Assembly: GCA_943192975.1 (NCBI GenBank)
Contig: CALPCJ010000002.1
Coordinates: 272,174 to 336,173, forward strand
Direction of reading: 5' to 3'
Length of the DNA stretch: 64,000 nucleotides
Source: Senimuribacter intestinalis
Lineage (GTDB): Bacteria > Bacillota > Clostridia > Peptostreptococcales > Anaerovoracaceae
Shown: one piece after another, positions 26,015-34,595 of the stretch
How the letters are laid out: every line of letters begins with the position of its first letter
Position numbering within the stretch: position 1 is the first letter of the stretch
Program-made: the position numbers and the translations under genes
Notes under the pieces: generated by a model
Told to the model about the DNA's origin: nothing
Database searches by the model: none
What the model saw: the letters and a program-made list of their open reading frames with translations, nothing else

Positions 26015-27418
26015 TTATTTCTTTTCTTTCTTAGCTCTCTTTGCTTCCATATCAGCAAGATAATATTTACCCGGTGTATGGAAGAATTCATCCTGCAGTT
26101 TTACAACCTGCGGTACAAGCCAGATAATCGCGATCATATTTGGTATGATGAACAAAGCGTTGAAGAAATCGTTAAGCTGGTATACAACCGTCAGTTCCAT
26201 ACCGAAGGTTACGATGATCATGGTCGCAATGGCGATAAATCTCCATGCAACGCCGGCCTTTGGCGTTTTAAACAGGAACTCCGCCTGTCTCTCATCGTAG
26301 AAAATGACTACGGTAATCGTTGTAATAACAAAGAGCAGTACGCAGATTGCCACAAAATAGTCTCCAGCCGCGCCAAATACTGTATGGAACGCCGCTTGTC
26401 CCAAAGCGCCGGCATCTACACCCGGCTGCTTCCATACGCCAGTCGTCAGTACCGAAAGCGCCGTCGCTGTGCAGACTAAAATCGTATCTACGCCTACTTC
26501 AAAGACGCCCCACATCGCCTGCCGGATCGGATGGTCAACATCGGCTGCCGCATGGGCTGACGGTGCAGAACCAAAGCCCGCTTCGTTGGAATATACACCT
26601 CTTGCGGAACCCCAACGCAGCGCCAGCGCAACGGTAGAACCGGCAAAGCCGCCAACTGCGGCGTGCGGTGTAAACGCATAGACAAAGATACTGCCCAGGG
26701 AAGGAAGAATCTCACCGGCGTTGAGCACTAAAATGATGATAACGCCCAGCAGATAGATCGCTGCCATGATCGGCACTGCCTTTTCCATAACACTGGCAAT
26801 TCTCTTAATACCGCCGAAGACAATCAGCGCAACAATCGCCGCAACGATGATACCGAATACTGTACCGTTGATGCCAAACACCGCAACCTGCGCGCTGGCG
26901 GACAGCGTCTGTGAAGCCACCGACGGAATTCCCGCGATCATGGTAAAAAACGCACAGAAAATCGCAATGGCGCGTCCTGCCTTTTTCCCGCCGAACAGTT
27001 CCTTGACATAGCTGAAAGCGCCGCCGACCCATTCGCCGTTTTCATTTTTCGTTCTGTATTTCATACAAAGAGCAATTTCAACATACTTGGTACAGCAGCC
27101 AACAATGGCGATAATCCACATCCAGAAGATTGCCCCCGGTCCGCCCAGCGCAATGGCTACCGGAACGCCCACGATATTGGACGCGCCGATGGAAGATCCC
27201 AGTGCAGAGCATGTTGCTGCAAAAGGAGAAATTTTCCCAGCTTCCGCTTTCACAAACATCTTGCCAAAGGTCTGGGAACAGATGTAACGGAGCCTTGTAA
27301 TCTGTGGAAAGCCTAATCGAAGGCTCATATATAATCCGCCGCCAACGATTAAAATCAGAATGGGAAGTCCCCAAAACCAGTTGGCGCACGCAATACAAAA
27401 ATTCATAATAGCTAGCAT
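26015..27418 (-). CDS. AGCS-family sodium:amino acid symporter
   Basis: A 467-residue integral membrane protein of the alanine/glycine:cation symporter family. It has about eleven hydrophobic segments, the N-terminal FWGLPILILIVGGGLYMSLR, the central GGPGAIFWMWIIAIVG, and the GSARGVYSNEAGFGSAP signature. It imports a small amino acid or a related compound with sodium. Its place between the amidohydrolase and CoA-transferase genes suggests it brings in the pathway substrate or exchanges a product. GAAAGGAAA precedes the start. Confidence 0.93.
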   Translation of the reverse strand: MLAIMNFCIACANWFWGLPILILIVGGGLYMSLRLGFPQITRLRYICSQTFGKMFVKAEAGKISPFAATCSALGSSIGASNIVGVPVAIALGGPGAIFWMWIIAIVGCCTKYVEIALCMKYRTKNENGEWVGGAFSYVKELFGGKKAGRAIAIFCAFFTMIAGIPSVASQTLSASAQVAVFGINGTVFGIIVAAIVALIVFGGIKRIASVMEKAVPIMAAIYLLGVIIILVLNAGEILPSLGSIFVYAFTPHAAVGGFAGSTVALALRWGSARGVYSNEAGFGSAPSAHAAADVDHPIRQAMWGVFEVGVDTILVCTATALSVLTTGVWKQPGVDAGALGQAAFHTVFGAAGDYFVAICVLLFVITTITVVIFYDERQAEFLFKTPKAGVAWRFIAIATMIIVTFGMELTVVYQLNDFFNALFIIPNMIAIIWLVPQVVKLQDEFFHTPGKYYLADMEAKRAKKEKK

Positions 27419-27487
27419 CGTTTTTTCCTTTCTATGTTTCTATGTTTGGAAAAGATATTCTGTAAGGATAAAAATCAGATCTGTACT

Positions 27488-29104
27488 TTACTGATCCTTT
27501 GTCCTGTCATACACACATTCGCCGTCCATATAGGTTTGCTCTACCCGAATTTCAGGAAAGCGTTCTGGCGGTACATGCAGAATATCCTCTGACAATACCG
27601 CAAAATTAGCCCGAAAGCCTTCTGCCAGCTGACCGATATCAGAAAATCCCGCAATTTCAGCGCCCTCTTTCGTATAGAGTCTGATCGCTGTTTCGATATC
27701 GATGCTGCCTTTCTCACCGCAGTCCGTTCCATCGTACGCCGTTCTTGATACCGCGCACTTGAGATTTGGAAACGGATCGGACGGATGCGCCCAGGAGGTT
27801 GCCGGAGCGTCCGTTGACAGCGCCACTTTCACGCCGCAGTCCAGCATATGGGAAATGGGATAGGTCTCCTTAATCCAGTCCATACCCAAATTGTTTCGAT
27901 AACTCTCAATTTCAGCATACAGGAAAATCATCTGCGTTGCAAAGGCAATTTTTCCTGCTGCCGCCTTTTCAATGGCATTCTGGGACGGGTCTGTAATATG
28001 CTCCATGCGAACAGACGGCATATCACAAAGCCACGGTCCGGTCTGATATGCAAGATCCACAATCCGGTCGATTGCCCGTTTTCCCATAGTGTGTACAGCC
28101 AGCTGGCACTGATGTTTCTGACAAAATTCCATGGCGCTTTCGATTTCCTCGTCGCTGCACACAGAAATGCCACATTCGTCACAGGACCCCAAATAGGGTC
28201 TGTCCATCCATGCCGTTCTGCCGCCGATACTGCCGTCTGCAATCAGCTTAATTCCATTTCTGTGAATCTGCCTGGATTTGTCTGCTTTCTCAGCGTCCCA
28301 CCGGAAATCAGGATTTTTACGAATCAAATCCCAAATATAGTACATGCCTACATCCTGCCGGAATCCTTTTTCTGCCGCTTCCTGATAATAATCGAAATAA
28401 TCCACTGCATCCAGGTTTCCCATATCCGTCACCGCTACAATCCCCTGAGAAAGCAGCAGCTTTCCCAGATCCACTAGACCATCCACGATAACCTCTCTGG
28501 ATTTGTCCGGCAAAACCGCGCCGACCAGATGGCGGGCATTTTCTTTGAGAATCCCCGTCGGCACGCCTTCCGCATCCCGTTCAATTTCTCCGCCTGGCGG
28601 ATCAGGGGTATCCTTCGTAATCCCTGCAAGTTCCAGCGCTTTACTGTTGACACTCCGAATATGAGAGCAGGAACGAAGCAGTTCGATGGGATAATCCGCT
28701 GACGCCTTGTCCAGATCATACCGGTTTGGCGCGCGATGTTCCGCAAACTTTTCTTCATCATAGCCCCAGCCGCAAATCCATTCTCCTGGCTTTTTCTCTA
28801 ACGCTGCGCGGCGAATTTCCTCCTGCAGTTCCTCGATGGAGTGAACCACCGGTGGCAGGCAGGATATCTTCGCCGCGCAGTCTGCCAAAATGACCGGGTG
28901 CATATGGGTATCCACAAAGCCGGGAATGACGCGCTTTCCTTTCAAATCCTCAGCTTCACAATCATATTCCGGCAAATCGCTTCTGTCTCCAATAAAAGTA
29001 ATTCTTCCGTCCTCCACTACAAAGCACTCCGCATAGGCTTGCTTCGGATTTGAGGTGAATATCTTACCATTGATAAATACTTTCTGTTTCAATTCAGCCT
29101 TCAT
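27488..29104 (-). CDS. YtcJ-like metal-dependent amidohydrolase (2)
   Basis: An amidohydrolase of about 538 residues, with the metal motif DTHMHP, AVHTMGKRA, RMEHIT and the late aspartate in LSTDAPATSWAHP. It is related to, but clearly different from, the gene at 22255. The start is uncertain: an ATG at 29143 is possible, while the ATG at 29104 is where similarity to the family begins (QKVFINGKIFTSN). The start overlaps the HMG-CoA reductase stop by 11 bp. Two such enzymes in one operon suggest two related amide substrates or sequential hydrolysis. Confidence 0.85.
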   Translation of the reverse strand: MKAELKQKVFINGKIFTSNPKQAYAECFVVEDGRITFIGDRSDLPEYDCEAEDLKGKRVIPGFVDTHMHPVILADCAAKISCLPPVVHSIEELQEEIRRAALEKKPGEWICGWGYDEEKFAEHRAPNRYDLDKASADYPIELLRSCSHIRSVNSKALELAGITKDTPDPPGGEIERDAEGVPTGILKENARHLVGAVLPDKSREVIVDGLVDLGKLLLSQGIVAVTDMGNLDAVDYFDYYQEAAEKGFRQDVGMYYIWDLIRKNPDFRWDAEKADKSRQIHRNGIKLIADGSIGGRTAWMDRPYLGSCDECGISVCSDEEIESAMEFCQKHQCQLAVHTMGKRAIDRIVDLAYQTGPWLCDMPSVRMEHITDPSQNAIEKAAAGKIAFATQMIFLYAEIESYRNNLGMDWIKETYPISHMLDCGVKVALSTDAPATSWAHPSDPFPNLKCAVSRTAYDGTDCGEKGSIDIETAIRLYTKEGAEIAGFSDIGQLAEGFRANFAVLSEDILHVPPERFPEIRVEQTYMDGECVYDRTKDQ

Positions 29105-30371
29105 CTCCTTGCTTTTTATACTGTTCGAAAAGCTCTGCCGCATATTCCATGCGTACTTTTTTCTCTGCCACCATCTGTTTCACGATTTTCTCCAGCGTTT
29201 CACCCTTTGCGCCTACGGTGCTTGCCAGATTTCTCGCATGCAGAGACATATGTCCTCGCTGGATGCCCTCCGTCGCAAGCGCTTTCATCGCCGCCAGATT
29301 ATTTGCAAGACCTGCAGATGCGATAATCTGTCCCAGCTCCGCAGCAGTTTTTACATCTAAAATTTTCACGGCTGTTTGTGCCGCCGGATGGATTTTGGTA
29401 GCGCCGCCCACAAGTCCGACCGCCATAGGCATCTCAATACAGCCGACTAAATCTCCCTCTGCATTCTTTTCCCAGGTGGTTAGCGATGTATATCTTCCGT
29501 TTCTTGCCGCATAAGCATGGGCGCCGGACTCAATGGCCCTGGTATCATTTCCCGTGGCCAGCACCACCGGAATAATTCCGTTCATAATCCCTTTGTTATG
29601 GGTTGCTGCCCGGTAAGGGTCTGCCGCCGCAAAGGCATAAGCGCTGAGAATTTTTTCCACCACCTCTGCGCCGCCGACTGCTTCCTTTTTCCAAGTTGCT
29701 CTTGCCCGCACCACACGCCTGTCCGCCAGATTGGACAAAATCCGCAGCTCCGCAATGCCGCCGGTCAGTTCCTCTATGTAAGGGGAAACCGTTTCTGCCA
29801 TGGTATTTACCGCATTTGCGCCCATGGCGTCCAGGGTGTCCACCAGAAGATGCACAATCACCATAGGGCCTTCCGCAGAATCTATGATTCTGACCTCCAC
29901 ATCCTTTGCGCCTCCGCCAAAGCTGACCAGTACCGGGTCTTTTTCGTTGCAGATTCGCAAAATTTCCTCTTTTTTCTCTAAAATCATACTCTTTGCTGCA
30001 AAAGGCGCAGGTACGCGCAGCATCTGAATCTGCGCAATCATGATATTGCCGGAGGTACTTGCTGTAAAGCCGCCTGCCGCTCTTGCCATCTTTGCCGCAT
30101 TGCTGCATGCCGCAATGACAGACGGTTCTTCTGTCACCATGGGAATTACCACGTCTTTACCGTTTATGATAAAGTTAATGGCAACACCCATCGGCAGCGC
30201 GAATCTGCCGATTACATTTTCTACCATGTGATCCGCCTTGTCCATGTCCAAAGAATCCGCGCTTCTGAGAACTTCCTGTTCTGCGATAGAAAGTCCCGCG
30301 AATTCGGCAACCTCCCGCATTCTTGCCTCTGTATCCAGCTTGAAAAAGCCGGAATAGCTACTTGTTTTCAT
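29094..30371 (-). CDS. mvaA: Hydroxymethylglutaryl-CoA reductase, class II (degradative type)
   Basis: A 425-residue enzyme of the bacterial class II type. Catalytic landmarks are E81/E82 in TEEPSVIAACS, K258 in THNKGIMNG, D274 in TGNDTRAIE, and the histidine in GHMSLHARN. The coenzyme motif DAMGAN resembles the NAD-preferring Pseudomonas mevalonii enzyme, which oxidises mevalonate to HMG-CoA. Together with a lyase-like gene 16 bp upstream and a sigma-54 promoter, this supports a catabolic role, not isoprenoid synthesis. No other mevalonate-pathway gene is in the window. Confidence 0.93.
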   Translation of the reverse strand: MKTSSYSGFFKLDTEARMREVAEFAGLSIAEQEVLRSADSLDMDKADHMVENVIGRFALPMGVAINFIINGKDVVIPMVTEEPSVIAACSNAAKMARAAGGFTASTSGNIMIAQIQMLRVPAPFAAKSMILEKKEEILRICNEKDPVLVSFGGGAKDVEVRIIDSAEGPMVIVHLLVDTLDAMGANAVNTMAETVSPYIEELTGGIAELRILSNLADRRVVRARATWKKEAVGGAEVVEKILSAYAFAAADPYRAATHNKGIMNGIIPVVLATGNDTRAIESGAHAYAARNGRYTSLTTWEKNAEGDLVGCIEMPMAVGLVGGATKIHPAAQTAVKILDVKTAAELGQIIASAGLANNLAAMKALATEGIQRGHMSLHARNLASTVGAKGETLEKIVKQMVAEKKVRMEYAAELFEQYKKQGDEG

Positions 30372-30387
30372 CTTATCATCTCCTCTG

Positions 30388-31356
30388 TTATTTGATTGCT
30401 GCTGTAAAGGAATGCAGCGTGCGTCCTAAAATTCGTTCCATCATCTGCGTAATAACGCCGCATTTTTTCTCATCGATTCCGGTATCAATCCCCATGGCAT
30501 TTACCATGGAGACAAAGTCGCAGGTTTCCACCAGCCCGGTTCTCTCCGTATCAAAGTAATATGCGCCGATCCCCTTGACAGGTACGCTGTCGACAATATT
30601 CGCAACTTGTCCGCCAATGCCGCCCAGGCTGCAGTCAAAGGTTCTGACACCTGCCTCCATCGCTGCACAGTAAGATGCCATCCCCATGCCGCGTATATCA
30701 TGGACATGGAAGGAATGCATCGATGCATCTGGATACTTCTGTAGGATATGCGAAAAATAGCGGTATACGGTTTCCGGATCTGCGATGCCATCAGGATCAG
30801 AATGTTCAATCTCGTCAAATCCAATGTCAAAAGCCCGATCTACAAATTCGTAAGCCTTTTCGATTGGTATTTCTCCCTGGATCGGACATCCGAAAATCGT
30901 TCCAATATTGCCGAAAACCTTCTTGATGCCCAGACTATGAAGAAATTTTATATTTTTTTCTGTTTCATTAAAAAGTTCTTCATGGGTTCTGTTCATATTC
31001 TTGCGGGCATACGCCTCGCTGGTTGCCAGCTGTCCGCACAGTACGCGGTCAATCTGAACGCCTTCTTCAAGGGCTGCAGCTACACGCTCACAGGCTTTCG
31101 TGTTGAGCGCAAGGACGGTGTACTCTACGTCCTCTCTTTTCGGAAGTCCTTTCAATACCTCCAGGATATCCTTAAACTGGGGTACATATTTGATATGACT
31201 GAACGTGCCGATCTCAATGCGCCGAAATCCTGCTTCCATCAGCCGCTCTGCGATCCAGAGCTTCGCCTCTGTGGGCACGAACATTTCCTCGTGCTGAAAT
31301 CCATCCCGCAGGGTCACGTCGATGATGTCCACTTTGCCCGGTAATGGTCTTTTCAA
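30388..31356 (-). CDS. HMG-CoA-lyase-like DRE-TIM metallolyase lacking the signature cysteine
   Basis: A 322-residue DRE-TIM barrel. Metal and active-site residues are visible: R17/D18 in TLRDGFQHEE, FGCPIQGEI, and HVHD at 217-220. In classical HMG-CoA lyases a loop GGCPYA carries the catalytic cysteine; here the matching loop reads LGGIGGQVANI (about 244-254) with no cysteine. It may therefore cleave a related branched 3-hydroxyacyl-CoA, or do a Claisen condensation. It starts with TTG behind GGAGGG. It is the first gene of the sigma-54 operon. Confidence 0.82.
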   Translation of the reverse strand: MKRPLPGKVDIIDVTLRDGFQHEEMFVPTEAKLWIAERLMEAGFRRIEIGTFSHIKYVPQFKDILEVLKGLPKREDVEYTVLALNTKACERVAAALEEGVQIDRVLCGQLATSEAYARKNMNRTHEELFNETEKNIKFLHSLGIKKVFGNIGTIFGCPIQGEIPIEKAYEFVDRAFDIGFDEIEHSDPDGIADPETVYRYFSHILQKYPDASMHSFHVHDIRGMGMASYCAAMEAGVRTFDCSLGGIGGQVANIVDSVPVKGIGAYYFDTERTGLVETCDFVSMVNAMGIDTGIDEKKCGVITQMMERILGRTLHSFTAAIK

Positions 31357-31396
31357 ATTCTTTCACTCCCTCCTTCAGTCTTTGCACTATACTATC

Positions 31397-31411
31397 GCAA
31401 AGGGCGTGCCA
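31397..31411 (-). promoter_or_regulatory. Sigma-54 promoter of the HMG-CoA/amidohydrolase operon
   Basis: The minus strand reads TGGCACGCCCTTTGC, with the invariant GG and GC separated by 10 bp, 41 bp upstream of the lyase start. A sigma-54 activator gene lies directly upstream. Confidence 0.88.
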
Positions 31412-31436
31412 ATCCGTTCATTTGAAAAAGGGCAAC

Positions 31437-31464
31437 AAAAAAACGCCTGAATTTCAAGCGTTTT
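31437..31464 (-). terminator. Intrinsic terminator of the sigma-54 activator gene
   Basis: AAAACGC (31440-31446) pairs with GCGTTTT (31458-31464) around an inner TTGAA/TTCAG. On the minus strand it ends in seven T, 75 bp after the activator stop and just before the sigma-54 promoter. Confidence 0.75.
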
Positions 31465-31518
31465 CAGTATTAGATTAAAATTGCAGCCGCACTTTTTTCG
31501 ATGAAAAATTCTTTATTT

Positions 31519-31534
31519 ATAAAAATATTTTTAT
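31519..31534. promoter_or_regulatory. Candidate upstream activator site (16-bp AT palindrome)
   Basis: ATAAAAATATTTTTAT is a perfect palindrome 108 bp upstream of the sigma-54 promoter at 31397-31411, the usual distance for an enhancer-type site. AT-richness makes chance possible. Confidence 0.35.
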
Positions 31535-31538
31535 TTAT

Positions 31539-32957
31539 TCAAAATTTTTTATTGGTGATCCCCAGCTTCTTCAGTCTGTACTGCAGCTTCTGCGGAGAGA
31601 TGGAAAGCCTCCTGGCAACATCAATTAACTTGGTTTCCTGCTCCATCACAGTCTGAATCACCTGACGCTCATAGGCTGCCAGCATCTGTTCCAAATCAAC
31701 ATGCATTCCCGGCTCTATCTCTGCTGCTTCAGAAAGTAAATCTGCCCGCTGTGATACATTCCGTTCTTCTCTGCTGACCGTCTTTACAAGCTGTGTTCTT
31801 CGGAACAGCGCGTCCACACTTTCCAAGCTAATATATTCCTTCTTTTCTATATTAAATGCGCTTTCGATGATATTGCGAAGTTCCCTCACATTGCCGGGCC
31901 AATCCCACTTTACAAAGACCTGCTCCGTCAAAGGGCTGATCCCCTTGATATTTCGCTGCATGCGTTCATTATAATAGCGAATGAAGTGTTCCGTCAAAAG
32001 CAGAATGTCGTCGACACGTTCTCGAAGCGGTGGAATTTCGATCTGTAAAACACAAATTCTATAGTACAAATCCTCCCGAATTCGCTTTTCGGAAAGCAGC
32101 TTTTCAAGGGGTTCGTTGGTCGCGCAAATCAGACGTACATCAAAATGAATATCCTGATTACCGCCGATTCGGCGTATTTTCTGTTCTTCAATTGCCTTCA
32201 GAAGCTTCGCCTGCATCCCTAAATCCATCGAATTGATTTCATCCAGAAAGAGGGTGCCTCCATTAGCCATTTCAAAAAGACCCTCTCTGGATTCCGCACC
32301 GGTAAAGCCTCCCTTTTCTGTACCAAAAAACATGCTTTCAAGAAGATGGGATGGAATTGCAGCACAGTTCTGTGTAATAAAATTTCCGGTACGCCGCTTT
32401 CCCTCTGCATGAATTGATTCCGCAACCAGCTCTTTGCCTGTTCCTGTTTCGCCATAAATCAGCACCGGCGAATCACTGTTGCTGGCCTCCAGTATCATCG
32501 CTTTCATTTCCAGCATTTTCTTGTTCTGCGTGATAATATCATCTGTGACATAAAGCTTCTGTTTCAGATATTCTGAGGTCTTCAAATTCTGCAGATAAAG
32601 AAGCTGCGCAACATTGGCCGCGCCCAAAATCACCCCGTTCTCCACAATGGGATACGTGATGCCGCGCAGTACCATCTGATAGTTTTTCCAGGTCAGCTTC
32701 TGGGGTTCATCGATGGACATCTTTCCTGTCTTTAGTGTTTGAAAAACGGTACTGTTTTCCTCTGACAGATCCTCATAAAAATTCGTCAGATGCTCTCCGA
32801 CAATCGATCTGGTCCAGTCCGGAATGACTGCATTAGACATTCTGCCAAACCACGTGCTGTACTCCACAATGCCATGTTTATTTACAATCAGTACACCATC
32901 ATATTTGGTATTGTCGATTTGCATAATCTGGTTCAGTTTATCAATCAATCCACTCAT
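31539..32957 (-). CDS. Sigma-54-dependent transcriptional activator (PAS, AAA+, Fis-type HTH)
   Basis: A 472-residue enhancer-binding protein. The N-terminal PAS-like sensor spans about 10-125. The AAA+ domain has Walker A GETGTGKE (169-176), the sigma-54 contact loop GGFTGA (216-221, where most have GAFTGA), Walker B TLFLDE (235-240) and the arginine finger region RIREDLYYR. A C-terminal Fis-like helix-turn-helix follows (about 435-472). It stands next to the sigma-54 promoter of the HMG-CoA operon and is its likely regulator, by analogy with MvaR of Pseudomonas mevalonii. It follows folD by 24 bp and may be co-transcribed with fchA-folD. Confidence 0.92.
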   Translation of the reverse strand: MSGLIDKLNQIMQIDNTKYDGVLIVNKHGIVEYSTWFGRMSNAVIPDWTRSIVGEHLTNFYEDLSEENSTVFQTLKTGKMSIDEPQKLTWKNYQMVLRGITYPIVENGVILGAANVAQLLYLQNLKTSEYLKQKLYVTDDIITQNKKMLEMKAMILEASNSDSPVLIYGETGTGKELVAESIHAEGKRRTGNFITQNCAAIPSHLLESMFFGTEKGGFTGAESREGLFEMANGGTLFLDEINSMDLGMQAKLLKAIEEQKIRRIGGNQDIHFDVRLICATNEPLEKLLSEKRIREDLYYRICVLQIEIPPLRERVDDILLLTEHFIRYYNERMQRNIKGISPLTEQVFVKWDWPGNVRELRNIIESAFNIEKKEYISLESVDALFRRTQLVKTVSREERNVSQRADLLSEAAEIEPGMHVDLEQMLAAYERQVIQTVMEQETKLIDVARRLSISPQKLQYRLKKLGITNKKF

Positions 32958-32981
32958 TGCACAAAGGTTCCTCCTGCAGAA

Positions 32982-33830
32982 CTAAAGCATGCTTTGTTCT
33001 GCCGCTTCCACGACATGTTTCATCAAAAGACTGGTTGTCACACTGCCCACACCGCCCGGTACCGGGGTCAGCCAAAGGTTCTGTTCTTCGCTAATCGCTG
33101 CGTCTCCAGTCATTTTGCCGTCTTCATCAAAGTTAATGCCTACATCTACAATGACTTGTCCAGGACTGACCATTTCATCAGTCACCGTGCCCTTGGTGCC
33201 TGCGGCAGCCACAATAATATCCGCGTCCTTGCAAAGATACAGCAAATCTTCCTTTCTGGTCTTCGTATGGCAGACAGTAACTGTGGCATTTTCTTTCATC
33301 AACATGAGACTGACAGGCTTTCCGATGACCATGCTCCTGCCGATGACCACCGCCCGTTTTCCGCACAATTCCACGTCGTAGTGCTTTAAAATTTCGATGC
33401 AGCTTTCCGCTGTGCACGGCGCGAAAGCGCTCTCCCCGGTAAAAAATCTGCCCAAAGCGCCATCCGAAACGCAGTCCATATCCTTTTCCGACGCGATGGC
33501 ATTTCGTACCTTCTCGCTGTCGATGTGCCTTGGCAAAGGCTGCAGCAGCAGCACACCATGAATTTCCGGATTCTGATTGATGGATTCTATAACCGCAATG
33601 AGATCCGCTTCCTCTATCTTCCCATCACAGATGAATTTTTCTGTCTGTACGCCAATCTTCTTTGCCTTTTTCACAGCGCCGTTTTCATAGGCGATATCGC
33701 TGCCGTTTTCCCCCACACGAACGATTGCAAGGGTCGGCACGACGCCTTTCTCATAAAACCCTGCCATCTTTGCAATCAACCCTTCGTCAATGGCGTCCGC
33801 CACTGGTTTTCCTTTTAGTAATTTTTCCAT
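32982..33830 (-). CDS. folD: Methylenetetrahydrofolate dehydrogenase/cyclohydrolase
   Basis: A 282-residue bifunctional enzyme interconverting methylene-, methenyl- and formyl-tetrahydrofolate. Family motifs are the catalytic lysine region AYENGAVKKAKKIG, GRSMVIGKPVSLML for the coenzyme fold, and the C-terminal TPVPGGVGSVTTSLL. It lies 9 bp downstream of fchA, which encodes a second cyclohydrolase activity. Together with fhs at 42323 the window carries the formate-to-methylene branch of one-carbon metabolism. Confidence 0.95.
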   Translation of the reverse strand: MEKLLKGKPVADAIDEGLIAKMAGFYEKGVVPTLAIVRVGENGSDIAYENGAVKKAKKIGVQTEKFICDGKIEEADLIAVIESINQNPEIHGVLLLQPLPRHIDSEKVRNAIASEKDMDCVSDGALGRFFTGESAFAPCTAESCIEILKHYDVELCGKRAVVIGRSMVIGKPVSLMLMKENATVTVCHTKTRKEDLLYLCKDADIIVAAAGTKGTVTDEMVSPGQVIVDVGINFDEDGKMTGDAAISEEQNLWLTPVPGGVGSVTTSLLMKHVVEAAEQSML

Positions 33831-33839
33831 CTTGTCCCC

Positions 33840-34472
33840 CTATTTCTTTAGCTGACTGTACACTTTCGCGTACACCTCGTCGGCGGCTACTGTATATTCC
33901 ATCAGCATCTTCTCAGCTTTCTCATTGAGCGTTTCGGCGTATGCTCTGTCCTGCATCGAGCCTGTATTAATAAAGACGTTCAGTGACGCGCCCTGCAGGG
34001 CTGCTTTGGCAAAAATTACGCCGACACCGGCATCACTGACTGCAAGAACGCTGCCCTTTTCCGCAAATTCCCTGTGCAGATCAATCGCCTGGCAACATTT
34101 TTCCATAATTTCCAGAGGTACGCTACATGCATCCTTCAGCACAAGCTCCATGACTCGCGCCTTCTCCGCCTTTTCTTCCTTCGTTTCTTTCGGCATGCCA
34201 TAAGCCGCCGCAAGGGGCGCGAAAACCTCCGCGTCCTTTTCTACCAAGGAAAGAAGTTCTGTCTGCAGCATTTCTGCCTGTTCCATCAGTCCCTTGATTT
34301 CTTCTTCCACAGCAGCATATTTCTTCTTTCCTACCGTTAACGCACCCACCATACTGCCAAGGGCTGTCCCGAGCGCGCCCACCAGCGCAGAAACCCCGCC
34401 GCCGCCCGGCACAGGCGCTTTGCTCGCCAGCACTTCTGTAAATGCTCTCAAGCTTTGATCAATCCATTGCAT
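33840..34472 (-). CDS. fchA: Cyclodeaminase/methenyltetrahydrofolate cyclohydrolase family
   Basis: A 210-residue all-helical protein of the FTCD_C family. The N-terminal folate-binding loop APVPGGGGVSALVGALGTAL is intact. Stand-alone members act as methenyl-THF cyclohydrolase in purine- or glycine-fermenting clostridia, or as formimino-THF cyclodeaminase. Which applies here cannot be told. It is the first gene of a transcript with folD and probably the sigma-54 activator, from a promoter at 34508-34537. Confidence 0.9.
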   Translation of the reverse strand: MQWIDQSLRAFTEVLASKAPVPGGGGVSALVGALGTALGSMVGALTVGKKKYAAVEEEIKGLMEQAEMLQTELLSLVEKDAEVFAPLAAAYGMPKETKEEKAEKARVMELVLKDACSVPLEIMEKCCQAIDLHREFAEKGSVLAVSDAGVGVIFAKAALQGASLNVFINTGSMQDRAYAETLNEKAEKMLMEYTVAADEVYAKVYSQLKK

Positions 34473-34507
34473 AGGTTGTACCTCTCTTTTCTTTTTAAAC
34501 TGGTATT

Positions 34508-34537
34508 AGTATAGCACGGGTGCCGCTATTTTTGCAA
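34508..34537 (-). promoter_or_regulatory. Promoter of fchA-folD
   Basis: On the minus strand TTGCAA (34532-34537), 18 bp and TATACT (34508-34513), the latter preceded by TGC as an extended -10, followed by a GAGAGGT ribosome site. Confidence 0.65.
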
Positions 34538-34595
34538 GCCGCACCCTTTTCTTTCGCGCGGCAAACGCGTGAAAAAGCGATACCCTTTTACACTG

